Shown: one piece after another, positions 1 through 8,989 of the stretch
Position numbering within the stretch: position 1 is the first letter of the stretch
How the letters are laid out: every line of letters begins with the position of its first letter
From: Palaemon carinicauda
Taxonomy: Eukaryota; Arthropoda; Malacostraca; Decapoda; Palaemonidae
Assembly (NCBI RefSeq): GCF_036898095.1
Contig: NC_090743.1
Coordinates: forward strand, 20,329,479 to 20,393,478
DNA: 64,000 nt
Direction: 5' to 3'
Notes under the pieces: generated by a model
Told to the model about the DNA's origin: nothing
Database searches by the model: none
What the model saw: the letters and a program-made list of their open reading frames with translations, nothing else
Position numbers and translations under genes: made by a program

Positions 1-169
1 CAGATATCTACATTAAGCAGAAATGTGTGCAACAGAATAAATACACTTCTCCAATATTTATGCATTTCCAGCTCTGATATTTATACATTTTCAGCTATTT
101 TAGGATTAATTCAAAACTAATAAAACAATTACAAATTATTATTTTGCTAGATTCAATAATACTAAAATT
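1..169. other. AT-rich sequence, no feature seen
   Basis: No reading frame, repeat or RNA gene can be supported here. It is AT-rich and unlike the GC-rich DIRS interiors that follow. Confidence 0.5.
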
Positions 170-262
170 TTTCAAGATAATTTGTATCTTTCCTAACTAT
201 ACAAACCCAAGTCATTTATATGGGTTTATTCCCGTTTTTCCAAGCTATACAAACCAGTAATT
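170..262. repeat. Decayed D-family DIRS terminus
   Basis: The stretch carries AAGATAATTTGTATCTTTCC followed by CTAACTATACAAACCC, matching the outer end of the D/E/G DIRS terminal repeats (33959-34010, 61350-61390). A shorter inverted echo (CTATACAAACC) sits at 246-256. It looks like an old terminal fragment beside the LINE remnant that follows. Confidence 0.55.
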
Positions 263-395
263 TTTCTAGGTTCTGGCACCAATAGTTTTGTATGGAAATG
301 AGAAGGCCAATTTACTGGCAAAGAATGCTGCAGCTGAATTGCTACCAAGAAGGTATCCCATTCTGTCATGATTTTTTTTTTTTACCTAGAATCAA
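263..395 (+). pseudogene. LINE ORF2 RNase H fragment, upstream half
   Basis: Translated on the plus strand, 291-360 gives a GNEKA...LAKNAAAELLPRR-type string. This matches the end of the RNase H domain of the LINE at 33188-33694 (GNEKADSLAKNAASELLPRR). The LINE is then interrupted by DIRS-A and resumes at 8517. The upstream part is frameshifted and no complete domain remains. It is a dead, 5'-truncated non-LTR copy of the RNase H-bearing type. Confidence 0.75.
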
Positions 396-705
396 AAAAG
401 GGATTTTGACGAAGGAAAAATCTATTTCTGGGCGAGAGACCTGTGCCGCCCAGTGAAATGCTCCTAAAGCACCATTTCAAAGGAATATAACTGCTAATAT
501 TACCAGAGAAAAAATGTATAGGAATGCTAGGTTGAACTAGCTCGCTCACCTAATGGTGTCAGTATAGACTGGGGCGAAATACCAGAGGTCTCGTACCATT
601 TAGACTTCTCCTCTTCGAAATCCCCCAATAGTGAGGTGCAGTTCAACCTTCCCTGCCTCGCAGACCAGTACTACTAACTCTACCCACGCTTGCCCATCAC
701 TCCTT
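396..705. repeat. DIRS-A 3' inverted terminal repeat
   Basis: Positions 440-705 are the reverse complement of 8240-8502, for example GCAGACCAGTACTACTAACT against its complement near 8272. I see only about two mismatches (around 569 and 626). The outermost 40 bp differ between the two ends (ATTTTGACGAAGG here, GATTGAGCCCAG at the other end), as is usual for DIRS elements. Both of those unique tips reappear in the ICR. Confidence 0.92.
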
Positions 706-757
706 ACAGCACCCGTAAGTTTGGGGTCTGATCAGGGGGGGAGCAACTAGGGTGGGT

Positions 758-850
758 TCACTGGGCGGCACAGGTCTCTCGCCCAGAAATAGATTTTTCC
801 TTCGTCAAAATCCCTTTTCTGGGCTCAATCCCTGTGCCGCCCAGTGAAAT
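758..850. repeat. DIRS-A internal complementary region (ICR)
   Basis: The sequence is symmetrical: CACTGGGCGGCACAG at the left, CTGTGCCGCCCAGTG at the right. In between it joins the complement of the 3' tip (…CGTCAAAATCCCTTTT) to the complement of the 5' tip (CTGGGCTCAATCCCTG…). It therefore encodes the circle junction CCCAG-AAAA-GGG. In DIRS biology this region templates completion and circularisation of the cDNA; that role is family knowledge. Confidence 0.9.
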
Positions 851-1241
851 AGTACCAGAGAAAACGAACCCAAACTTCATTAACTATAAGGGAACGAATT
901 AAAATCAACATAACAAACAGTGGTTTAATCAAAAGTTAACGTAGAAGACGGTCGTCTTTAATAACATCAGCATGATAAGGTATAATATCCCAGGAAGGGA
1001 AGACAAATGAACATTAAACTTGAAATAAAACCAATTAAGGTCAAACACTGGAACAAATTATATAAACTTGGACACTAAAGAAATACAGTTCGTATGGTAA
1101 AAGTAAATTGAACAATGATAATAAAATAGCAATGTTACGAAATGGGAACACCCATGGGTGTGATATAACAAACCGAACTCAGGTAGGAACTGTAAGTGAG
1201 GCAGGTAAGAGGAAGAAGGTGGAAGATATCGGATTCAGGAA

Positions 1242-2798
1242 TTAGTTAGAAGGAATTTGTCCGGGGGATACCACGCTCCCTGCGGCTACGGTAGCGAGTT
1301 GAAGGGCCTCTAAATGTTTAAGATAGTGCCGCTTGAACACTGAGGGGGATTTCCATCCGGTATATTTAGAGAGATCTGTAAAGTTCATATGATGGAAAAA
1401 ATTTATTGAGGTCGCTACCGCCCGAATGTCGTGGACGTGAGGAAAAGACTCTGGATTGGCCTGTTTAATGAAATACAAGATCTGTTGTCTGATCCCTTTC
1501 AAAGTTATAGTCCCTCCCCGCTCCCTGATGAACAAGGGTCCCGAGGTCTTATAGGAAGTCCTTGATAGAAAGGACTTTAGAGTGGTAACCGGGCATAGGG
1601 AAGGATCCTGAGGGAGAGGGATAATTTTCCAGGAGGACCATCTATTCTGAGGGTCTTCATTTTTGGCCAAGAAGACCTTGTCTGGGGAGAGGAGGACCTC
1701 TCCTGACGGAAGGAACTCTATGTGGCCTGGGTCCCTTGATAAGGCAGCTAATTCCGAAATCCTGGCGCCAGATGCTAAACTCACGAGAAAGAGAGTTTTT
1801 CTGAGTAGAGGGATATACTCACATGGATCGTTGACGGTTTCTGACGCTAGTTTAAGAACATCATTGAGAAACCAGGAAATCGAGCTAGGACGAGAAGATG
1901 GTCTCAGTCTGGCACAGGCTCTTGGGATCGAAGCTAGCAATGAATCTGTTAGATCTATATTAAAGCCGATTAGAAAAATCTTCTTCAGGGCAGACTTGAT
2001 GGTAGTAATAGTGTTAGCTGCTAAGCCCGACTCAAACAAGGTTCTAAAAAAGGTTACCGTTAGGTTTAGTGTCATAAAGTCAGTATTAGAATCCTTCAAA
2101 AACTTTGCTAGTTTTTTGACCGCAGAGTCATATTGACGAAGAGTGGAGTCTCTCTTGTCAGATTCTAAGAATAAAGTATTCTGGGGGTCTATGTTAGCCC
2201 CTTTGTGTGCCGCAAACTTCATGAAGTCCATAAAGTTAGGGTGTTCTGAATGTTTGAGGAAGCGAACACAGTGCACGTTTGTACTATCTGGGTCAAAGTC
2301 GGGTTGGGAATCTGGTGAGGGTGGAGATTCAGCTCCAGTAAAAGAGGAAACCAATTGCTCTTGGGCCAATTGGGGGCCACCAGGGCTACTTGACCTTTGA
2401 AGGTTCGAAGTTTGTCCAGCACTTTCATCAGTAGGTTCACCGGTGGGAAAAGGTAAATCCTTTCCCAGGTGTTCCAGTCGAGAGACATGGCATCCGTGGT
2501 GTAAGCCCGAGGGTCCAGGTTGGGGGCCACATAACATTTCAGCTTGTGGTTGGATTCCGTCGCGAAGAGGTCTACCTGGAGATCCGGCACTTGGGAGAGG
2601 ATCCATTGAAAGGATTTGCGATCTAGTGACCATTCTGACTCCAACGGTACCGTCCTGGAGAGTGCGTCTGCCACAACGTTCCGAACTCCAGCCAGATGGA
2701 CGGCGGATAGGTGCCATTGGTTTGAGGCCGCCAGGGAGAAGATTGCCACCATCACGTGATTGATGGGACCTGACTTGGAGCCCCCTCTGTTTAGACAA
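1242..2798 (-). CDS. DIRS-A tyrosine recombinase
   Basis: An open frame of 518 codons whose first codon is TTG, so the true start is uncertain. The recombinase fold itself begins near residue 200. It should catalyse integration of the circular cDNA by strand exchange, the DIRS substitute for a DDE integrase. All catalytic positions are visible: Arg346 in SGARISEL, His456 and Arg459 in HDIR, Trp482 in GWKSP, and the nucleophile Tyr492 in HYLKH. The N-terminal ~190 residues overlap the 3' end of pol in another frame and look like shadow coding, so expression probably uses reinitiation, frameshifting or splicing. The stop is followed by about 390 bp of 3' sequence and the ICR. The frame is intact and likely functional. 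Confidence 0.92.
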   Translation of the reverse strand: MSKQRGLQVRSHQSRDGGNLLPGGLKPMAPIRRPSGWSSERCGRRTLQDGTVGVRMVTRSQILSMDPLPSAGSPGRPLRDGIQPQAEMLCGPQPGPSGLHHGCHVSRLEHLGKDLPFPTGEPTDESAGQTSNLQRSSSPGGPQLAQEQLVSSFTGAESPPSPDSQPDFDPDSTNVHCVRFLKHSEHPNFMDFMKFAAHKGANIDPQNTLFLESDKRDSTLRQYDSAVKKLAKFLKDSNTDFMTLNLTVTFFRTLFESGLAANTITTIKSALKKIFLIGFNIDLTDSLLASIPRACARLRPSSRPSSISWFLNDVLKLASETVNDPCEYIPLLRKTLFLVSLASGARISELAALSRDPGHIEFLPSGEVLLSPDKVFLAKNEDPQNRWSSWKIIPLPQDPSLCPVTTLKSFLSRTSYKTSGPLFIRERGGTITLKGIRQQILYFIKQANPESFPHVHDIRAVATSINFFHHMNFTDLSKYTGWKSPSVFKRHYLKHLEALQLATVAAGSVVSPGQIPSN

Positions 2799-4264
2799 CG
2801 GACTATGACTTCGTTGTCAAGGACTATCCTCAGATGTTGTTTCTTGGCCGGGGAAAGACGTTTCAAGGTTAGTAAGACAGCCATGGCCTCCAGGACGTTT
2901 ATGTGAAATTGTTGGAACATTGTGGACCAAAGGCCCTGAACCTTCCTGTGTTGGGAGTAGCCTCCCCAACCTGATAGGGAGGCATCCGTGTGGATGACTA
3001 TCCTTAGAGGGGGGTACTGCAACGGAACCGACTTTGATAGGCTCTTGGCGGTTGTCCATGGGAGAAGCCTCTTCCGAAGAATGGGAGGAAGGCGTGTCTT
3101 CTTGTCTCGACGTTTGTTGTTCGCTCTGGAGCGCCAAACTCGGTTGATGTCTTTCAGTTTCGCTTTCAGAAGGAGGTCTGTCACTGAAGCGAATTGTAGG
3201 GACCCTAGAATCTTCTCCTGGTTCCTTCTGGAAGTTATCTTTTCCCCGAGAAAGCGTTTGGTATTTTTCGCAATCTCTATCCTCTTGGACCTGGGGAGAC
3301 ATAGAGTGTGAGAACGTAGGTCCCACCGTAATCCCAGCCACTGAAATCTGGTCTCTGGTGTCAGACGAGACTTTCCGAAGTTTATTTGGAATCCCAGAAA
3401 CTGAAGATATTGGATCACCTTGTTTGTTGCCTTGAGACAATCCTCGACGTTGTCTGACCAGATTAGCCAATCGTCCAGGTATGCGACGACTTGGATTCCG
3501 TGGGATCGGAGTTCCTGAATGACTGATTCCGCCAGTTTCGTGAAGATTCTGGGCGCGATGTTGAGCCCGAAAGGCATCACTTTGAACGTGTAAGCCTTGT
3601 CGTCCAGTCTGAATCCTAGGAATGGGCGGAAGTGTCTCGCTATTGGAACGTGATAGTAAGCATCGGTAAGATCGATGGAGGTGGTGACGGCCCCACGGGG
3701 AAGCAAGGTTCGCACCTGCGAGACGGTTAGCATGTGAAACTTGTCGCATTGAATGGACAAGTTTAGTCGGGACAGATGGAGGATGACCCTCCGGCTGTCG
3801 GAGTCTTTCTTCGGAACGCTGAATAAGCGACCTTGAAACTTCAGATATTTCGTTTCCTTGATCGCGTTCTTGCGAAGAAGATCTTGGGTAAACAGAAGTA
3901 GGTCCGGTGTCGAGGGTTGATGGAATTTGTTCGGTGGAGGAGGCCCTTCTATCCAACTCCACCCCAGGCCCTTGGAGATTATACTGAAGGCCCAAGGACT
4001 GAACCTCCAGCGACTCCGGAACACATAAAGTCTCCCTCCTACCTGAAGACCTTCAGTAGTTGGAGGTTTTACCTCCTCGGCCACCACGTGACCCTTTTCC
4101 ACGGGAGAAATATCTCCCTTTGCCTCTGTTCTGAAAAGAACCTCTCGAACCGGGGCCCTTGCCTCGTTGGTATCCTTGGGAGGAAACCCGGGACTCATAG
4201 ACCAGGTTATAAACAGGAGAGGTAAACGAGTTCGAGGCCACTTGGCTTTCAGGGACGAGGACAT
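2219..4264 (-). CDS. DIRS-A pol: reverse transcriptase, RNase H, methylase-like
   Basis: 681 residues starting at a true ATG. The reverse transcriptase has motif A near Asp198 (SIDLTDAYYHV), the PFGL box near 231-234 and the catalytic YLDD at 262-265. RNase H follows with Asp427 (HTDASLSGWGG), Glu459, Asp483 and Asp533 (VADALSR). Residues about 565-640 (DLFAT…, FPPV near 606, then PNWP) correspond to the region of DIRS pol usually described as adenine-methylase-like. It overlaps gag by about 210 bp in a +1 frame and the recombinase by about 580 bp, typical compact DIRS packing. No stop or frameshift is seen. The enzyme would copy the element RNA in particles and remove the template strand. 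First-residue choice is uncertain because of the gag overlap. Confidence 0.92.
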   Translation of the reverse strand: MSSSLKAKWPRTRLPLLFITWSMSPGFPPKDTNEARAPVREVLFRTEAKGDISPVEKGHVVAEEVKPPTTEGLQVGGRLYVFRSRWRFSPWAFSIISKGLGWSWIEGPPPPNKFHQPSTPDLLLFTQDLLRKNAIKETKYLKFQGRLFSVPKKDSDSRRVILHLSRLNLSIQCDKFHMLTVSQVRTLLPRGAVTTSIDLTDAYYHVPIARHFRPFLGFRLDDKAYTFKVMPFGLNIAPRIFTKLAESVIQELRSHGIQVVAYLDDWLIWSDNVEDCLKATNKVIQYLQFLGFQINFGKSRLTPETRFQWLGLRWDLRSHTLCLPRSKRIEIAKNTKRFLGEKITSRRNQEKILGSLQFASVTDLLLKAKLKDINRVWRSRANNKRRDKKTRLPPILRKRLLPWTTAKSLSKSVPLQYPPLRIVIHTDASLSGWGGYSQHRKVQGLWSTMFQQFHINVLEAMAVLLTLKRLSPAKKQHLRIVLDNEVIVRCLNRGGSKSGPINHVMVAIFSLAASNQWHLSAVHLAGVRNVVADALSRTVPLESEWSLDRKSFQWILSQVPDLQVDLFATESNHKLKCYVAPNLDPRAYTTDAMSLDWNTWERIYLFPPVNLLMKVLDKLRTFKGQVALVAPNWPKSNWFPLLLELNLHPHQIPNPTLTQIVQTCTVFASSNIQNTLTLWTS

Positions 4265-4709
4265 ACTTCTCTTGGGGCCGAGACTTGGAGGTAGAGGGCT
4301 GGATGCCCTGAGAGACCGGGACCGACTGGACTACTTGAAGAGGTTGGCGGAATTGAGTAGAGCTATAAGGGCGTAGCCTCTTTCTGCCCCGGGAGTGAAT
4401 GCTCGATTGTTCGAACTTCCGTTTGGGAGTGAGACCCCAACGGACTTTGAGGCTCTGGTTCACTCTGGCAGCTTCGCTCAATACCGAGTTGACCATGTCC
4501 TCCGGGAATAGGTCCGGACCCCAAGCAGAGGCTTTAATGAGCTTATTTGGCTCATGGCGGATAGTAGCTTCAGATAAGACATGCCTACGGCAACGTCTTT
4601 TGGCCACCAAGAAGTCGTAGCAATCTGCTAACAAAGATTGCAGGGTGGCTTTAGTCATAACCTTAAAGGAGTGTTCCTCGTCATAGGTAAGAGAAAACAT
4701 CTCCGCCAT
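4053..4709 (-). CDS. DIRS-A gag, C-terminal RG-rich part
   Basis: This 218-residue frame lies in the same frame as the main gag segment upstream and is separated from it only by a UGA at 4761-4763 and 17 sense codons. It ends in an RG/GR-rich tail (GKGPGSRGSFQNRGKGRYF and similar), a common nucleic-acid-binding ending for DIRS gag. The C terminus of DIRS-C gag (around 22300-22433) is also RG-rich, supporting homology. Either the two parts form one gag with a stop mutation, or the UGA is read through at some level. The first 80 codons of pol overlap its end. Confidence 0.75.
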   Translation of the reverse strand: MAEMFSLTYDEEHSFKVMTKATLQSLLADCYDFLVAKRRCRRHVLSEATIRHEPNKLIKASAWGPDLFPEDMVNSVLSEAARVNQSLKVRWGLTPKRKFEQSSIHSRGRKRLRPYSSTQFRQPLQVVQSVPVSQGIQPSTSKSRPQEKYVLVPESQVASNSFTSPVYNLVYESRVSSQGYQRGKGPGSRGSFQNRGKGRYFSRGKGSRGGRGGKTSNY

Positions 4710-4760
4710 AGTCGAGACGTTGAGGCTCCGGCTAAACCTAGACCGGGACTCGAACTCGAG

Positions 4761-6173
4761 TCAGATTAAGGTTTCAGGTAGTCTTGGGAGGCGTTCACTG
4801 AATTGCGTCGATGCACAGTCAGCGGATAGCTTACCAGAAGTGAATGTCGATTGAATGTTAAGCCAACATTCATTATCTGATGGGAGCAGCAGAGATGTAG
4901 GATCTGTCTCCCGGAGTTGTGGCAAAGGTTTATCTTCGGCCACTGCCTGAAGGGCTAATTCAACCATTTTGGTGACGCAAGGAGTGGGGGTCTGTTCGTC
5001 CACAAGAAACATGGTGTAAGTACTCTTGTGGGGGGTCAGCATGGTGTTTGTACAACCCCACTCGTTTAAGGTTCTAACCCAAACAGACTGAGCCTGTTCC
5101 TTCGGAAAGATAACGGTCTCTTTAGGGACCTTATCTAGCCGGACAAGAGCCTCTTCCGTAAGCCGGGCGAAGCCGGGGAAAGGAAATTGAAGGCCGGGAG
5201 GGAAGAACTCAAAATCTTCAATGGGCCGGGTCCCAAAACCCTCGATGGTCAACATTCCGTCCGTGAAAGGACAGTGGAGCGCCATTTTCCACGGGTTGTT
5301 CTTCGTGAAAGGTGGAAGTTTTGAGGCGTCCGGGATGAGGAACTGCTGTTGTTGAGGCAGTCCTCCTTCCAGGGTATCTAGTCTCCTGGTGACGGCAGAA
5401 AGCATAGAGCTAATCTGCTCTGTAACGACCCTCGTCATCATATTGGTGAGGGCCACCGGGTCGAAGTTGGTCGTGGTAATTAAGGGGGATGACTGCACTC
5501 CCGGGTCCTGAGACATAGGGGCAGTGCTAGTCGAGCCACTAGGAGCTCCGGGGAGGGGAGCCTTCTTGGGCTTCGATGATCTAGGTAGTGTAGGATTCTT
5601 ACGAGTCCTCACTAAAGGTCTCTTCTGAGATTTGACCTTGGGAGGAACCGAGTGCGATCTCGGAGAGGATTCGCGGTTCCCTTCAAAACCTAGAAAGGAA
5701 GAATTATTAGAAGTTGAAGAAAAAGAGGGGCTAAGAAGAGAGGTCTTAGCGCCAGACCCACCTGCCTCACTTACCACCTTACCTGTTTCTGATTCGTCTA
5801 AAACCATGGGCTCTATGTCTAAGTTCAGAGCCGCAACATTGTCTTCAATGGGGTCCGGGTCGTCAGCGATGTCTGTATCCTGAACGAGATTGAGTTCTAC
5901 GGTTTCCGCAATGTCGGCAATTATAGGGGCCGCCACTTGCCTAGGCACTGCTGCCGAAGATTTTGCGTTCGGGTAGATAAGATTACAATAATCTTCTGAG
6001 AGGACGTAGGGCTTCTTGGCCTTTACGTTACGGGGGAAGCCGCCTACCCAGAATTTCAAAGTGGCTCTTGCTGAAGGTTTAGCCGCCTGGGAACTCTGAA
6101 AGGACGGGGATAAGGTTAGCAAACCCGAGGGACAAAATGATGAATGAACCCGAAGATTCATAACAGAAGGCAA
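4761..6173 (-). CDS. DIRS-A gag, main part
   Basis: The open frame covers 470 residues but its upstream limit codon is TTG; the first ATG is five codons in (near 6161), and by the splice model below coding enters at 6095. The N-terminal half is Ser/Pro-rich and low complexity, with basic KSQKRPLVRTRKN-type runs. A heptad-like stretch (NMMTRVVTEQISSML…) near residues 245-270 leads into a QQQQ tract and then a conserved-looking folded region (PWKMALHCPFTDGML…). It is probably the structural protein of the particle. It ends at UGA (4761-4763), after which the same frame continues. Identification rests on position upstream of pol, not on a recognised domain. Confidence 0.7.
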   Translation of the reverse strand: MPSVMNLRVHSSFCPSGLLTLSPSFQSSQAAKPSARATLKFWVGGFPRNVKAKKPYVLSEDYCNLIYPNAKSSAAVPRQVAAPIIADIAETVELNLVQDTDIADDPDPIEDNVAALNLDIEPMVLDESETGKVVSEAGGSGAKTSLLSPSFSSTSNNSSFLGFEGNRESSPRSHSVPPKVKSQKRPLVRTRKNPTLPRSSKPKKAPLPGAPSGSTSTAPMSQDPGVQSSPLITTTNFDPVALTNMMTRVVTEQISSMLSAVTRRLDTLEGGLPQQQQFLIPDASKLPPFTKNNPWKMALHCPFTDGMLTIEGFGTRPIEDFEFFPPGLQFPFPGFARLTEEALVRLDKVPKETVIFPKEQAQSVWVRTLNEWGCTNTMLTPHKSTYTMFLVDEQTPTPCVTKMVELALQAVAEDKPLPQLRETDPTSLLLPSDNECWLNIQSTFTSGKLSADCASTQFSERLPRLPETLI

Positions 6174-6243
6174 TGAGTATGTATAATATTGATGCCGCCC
6201 AGTGAAGGGAATGTAAATACAAAAATGACTGAAAGAGGCTCAC
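6096..6243 (-). other. Candidate spliceosomal intron in DIRS-A gag
   Basis: The 148-nt segment starts GTGAGC (6243-6238) and ends CCTTTCAG (…6097-6096), with a pyrimidine-rich 3' part. Removing it joins the finger frame (last codon ends at 6244) to the main gag frame (6095) in phase 0 with no stop. Without splicing the finger frame stops just inside gag. This is inference from splice-site form and frame; no transcript evidence is available. Confidence 0.55.
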
Positions 6244-6399
6244 CGAATCTGAAGCGAGGGTGGAGATAAGGTCATAACAGATAAGGCAGTTGTCAGGGTG
6301 CCATACAACAATATCGTCCATCTGGATCCCACAGTCAGCGTGGGACCGACAGACCGCATGTCCGCAAGGCTGTTGAAGGACGGCCGCGCAGGCTGTCAT
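6244..6399 (-). CDS. DIRS-A gag N-terminal Cys/His finger exon
   Basis: From an ATG at 6399 the frame encodes about 52 residues with spacing C-x7-C-x1-H-x2-C-x2-H-x2-C, then W…C-x2-C near the end (…QPCGHAVC…, …NCLICYDL). This resembles a RING or treble-clef zinc-binding fold, but I call it the gag N-terminal finger because DIRS-C (19726-19880), D2 and D3 also begin gag with Cys-rich fingers. A TTTTACAG acceptor-like site sits at 6422-6415, 15 nt upstream of the ATG, suggesting that an upstream leader intron may also exist. A donor at 6243 follows the last codon. Confidence 0.6.
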
Positions 6400-8239
6400 C
6401 CGGCAACGGACCACCTGTAAAAGGAATAGTCCATGAGCAACTACTAGTTTCTCTATAAGGGGTCCCGGAGGGTCCGGGGCCTGCCAGTTAATAAAATAAA
6501 TGTATAGCCTTAGACTAAACATGCAGAGAACTGAGACTATTCCAAGAGCAATCCGGCAGAGCCGGGGATGAAAAAGGATGCAAAAAACAGTGATGAATAA
6601 TTATAATCATAACTAGTTCCGGGGCCCCCGGGGCCGGGGAACAGGGTTGGTAAAGTAAACTTAAAGTAACTTAAAGTAAACTTAAAGTAACTTAAGATAC
6701 ATCCTTAAAATACATAAATAGAGAACTCCAATTATGATCTAAAACTAATGTCTGTAATGAATAAGGCTCCCGCAGGGAGGATATTAATCAAAACTGTGTC
6801 AGTGTCAACAGATCTTGTAGTTAAGAGCCCGGAGGCTCCGATGTCTGATGACGGGAGGGTACAACGGGAGAGCGCGGGGGGGAGCCAATGGAACCCCCAC
6901 TACCCTACCGGAGGTACCGGGACGAAGGTAATGATTCATGTAGAATATAATATAATGATATGGGATATTAATAAGTCCTATGCGGACGATAATAGCAGGA
7001 GGTACCGTAGGTGGGGACACTCCTAATATAAGTGCTCATTCTTACAACCATAGCTAAAAGCAAGGTTACACCAAGGTGCAGTTACACCGACTAATTACGT
7101 GTGACAGTCCCCAGTGGTCCCGGCCCTCCCCCTCCCCCGACCGATGGCCAATCGGGGCGACGGGAGGGGGGGAGACGAAACCGCCCGGTATGAATGAATG
7201 AGACTAAGTCATACCCCGTGGGTACACTCAGTCCTCAATATGTCGGAACGTTGAGGGAAGACTGAGGAACAAGCATACTTGACCCGTATGTCATGACCAA
7301 CAACCATCGAGTGAGAGGAAGGGTGTACACTGGAGGAGGGGGGGGATGGAATAGCCTCCCCAACCTGTGGGGGGGGGGTTATGGTACCGGGGAATCACCA
7401 GTGCGTAGTGGTAGACAGGGCTACCAACTGGAGATCCCCTCAACATGACATGAAAATCCCAAAAATATGATCATAACGGAGTAAAGCAATAAATATAATA
7501 TCAATGCACAAATACATAAAAATAATTAATGAATTAAAAGCGAAATCACGTAAGTAAGGTTAGGCATGCAGAAATAATATGGCGAGAGAGGGACTCGGGC
7601 GAGTGGTAAGGGAGGAGCATGACGCCATCAGCAGATGGAAAGCAGGGGTACCAACCTAGTTACTGAAGCGGTAGATCGAACAGTAAAAACAACAAAATAC
7701 GCGAGAGTCCCACTCGAACCAAATGTAAAACTAGGTGGAGCGTAATAAAACTAAAAGGTTTAATAATAATAAGTGAGATGGTCGTCTCTAACGCTCCTAG
7801 AACTAGCGAAACAATCTCAATGGTGACGCTATCCACCAACATGCACGAATGCAGGCATACCAACATAACCTACTCCTGATGAAACGCTAACACCGATATC
7901 ATAGGATAACAAAATAAATGCTATATGAAAGCATAAAGTCGGTGTACTATATAAATATAAGGAAAAAACTCCTAAAAGTTCGAACGAATATTAATGACGG
8001 ATGAACTAACGAGAAAAAGGGGCAGAGGCGAAAGTAAGAACGGGGACGCCGCTCATATATAAACACTTCTCAATAATAAAAACAAAGGTTACACTGCCCA
8101 ATCTCGCTAAAACTCATGGATAAAGTACTTAACTTCGATGGGGTATCTTGGGAATCGGCCATCGAGAGAAAGTTGATGATAAATCCAATGGTAAACACGA
8201 GAAAAAACACGTTGGACTTATACGTATTAGGTGCTAGAA
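6400..8239 (-). other. DIRS-A 5' leader, non-coding
   Basis: About 1.8 kb between the 5' ITR and the gag finger has no credible gene. It contains a short tandem repeat at 6652-6696 (AAAGTAAACTTAAAGTAACT units) and several GC-rich self-complementary patches (around 6450-6480 and 6620-6640). It presumably carries the promoter and leader of the element. Confidence 0.5.
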
Positions 8240-8516
8240 AGGAGTGATGGGCAAGCGTGGGTAGAGTTAGTAGTACTGGTCTGCGAGGCAGGGGAGGTTG
8301 AACTGCACCTCACTATTGAGGGATTTCGAAGAGGAGAAGTCTAAATGGTACGAGACCTCTGGTATTTCGCCCCAGTCTATACCGACACCATTAGGTGAGC
8401 GAGCTAGTTCAACCTAGCATTCCTATACATTTTTTCTCTGGTAATATTAGCAGTTATATTCCTTTGAAATGGTGCTTTAGGAGCATTTCACTGGGCGGCA
8501 CAGGGATTGAGCCCAG
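8240..8516. repeat. DIRS-A 5' inverted terminal repeat
   Basis: This is the reverse complement of 440-705 over about 263 bp, ending in the unique tip GGGATTGAGCCCAG. Sequence downstream (from 8517) is LINE coding again. Confidence 0.92.
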
Positions 8517-8870
8517 AAATTTTATTTATAATAATTGGCAACAGCAGTGGGATAGTTTAGTTGTAAATAACAGAGAAATAATGAATGTTATATCCCCCTG
8601 GAAGTATAATATGATGCCCCAAAAAGTGGGAGACTACTCTTTGTCATCTCCGCATTAGTCACACCTGGTTGACACCTGAGTTTCTGCTAACTGGCCAACA
8701 CCAGCCATATTACAAAGACTATTAGGTACCCTTGACAGTGAGCCATTTGTCGACCGAATGCCCCATTTATAGCACCGAAAGAAATAAATATCTGTTTGAG
8801 CCTCGAGGCGAGGATGGCAGGTTCATCCTTGCCAAGATTCTTGGGATAGATGAAGGAGAAGACAAGGGGG
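8517..8870 (+). pseudogene. LINE ORF2 RNase H fragment, downstream half
   Basis: After the DIRS-A end the LINE resumes with NNWQQQWDSLVVNNRE…VISPWKYNMMP, aligning with the LINE at 33450-33600 (KWQQQWDSLDGNK…VISPWRYNMMPR). The C-terminal Cys/His region typical of these LINEs (…GHT…LTEYP…) is present but frameshifted. The match fades at about 8860. Confidence 0.75.
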
Positions 8871-8989
8871 TGCTGTTCCTCTTTGTAAGATCTTGTTTTC
8901 CCATCTCCAGGTAGAGATTCTGCCTGAGAATAAACTTTTGAAGAGGAGGGAGCCATACTGACTTCCTTGAAGGATTATGCTCAAATTTC

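Larger units (their letters stand above)
396..8516 (-). mobile_element. DIRS-A, near-complete DIRS-type retrotransposon
   Basis: This 8.1-kb element reads on the minus strand: 5' ITR (8240-8516), leader, gag, pol (RT/RNase H/methylase-like), tyrosine recombinase, ICR (758-850), 3' ITR (396-705). The two ITRs match over about 263 bp with roughly two differences that I could find, so the insertion is young. The ICR is the reverse complement of the left end fused to the reverse complement of the right end, the diagnostic DIRS arrangement. It sits inside a LINE ORF2 with no target-site duplication. The pol and recombinase frames are open; gag has one in-frame UGA. It is the best-preserved element in the window. 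Confidence 0.93.

Noticed and set aside
4740..4765. tRNA-like T-arm (GGGACTCGAACTCGAGTC)
   Set aside because: No acceptor, D or anticodon arms around it; it is the gag sequence near the UGA stop.
6244..6522. RING-type ubiquitin ligase gene
   Set aside because: The Cys/His spacing is RING-like, but it lies inside DIRS-A just upstream of gag, and sister elements carry a Cys-rich finger at the same place.
7660..7866. 68-codon hydrophobic minus-strand frame in the DIRS-A leader
   Set aside because: No homology to other DIRS leaders and no supporting signals; likely chance.
396..8516. LTR retrotransposon or endogenous retrovirus
   Set aside because: The ends are inverted, not direct, repeats; there is an ICR and a tyrosine recombinase, and no protease, DDE integrase or envelope.
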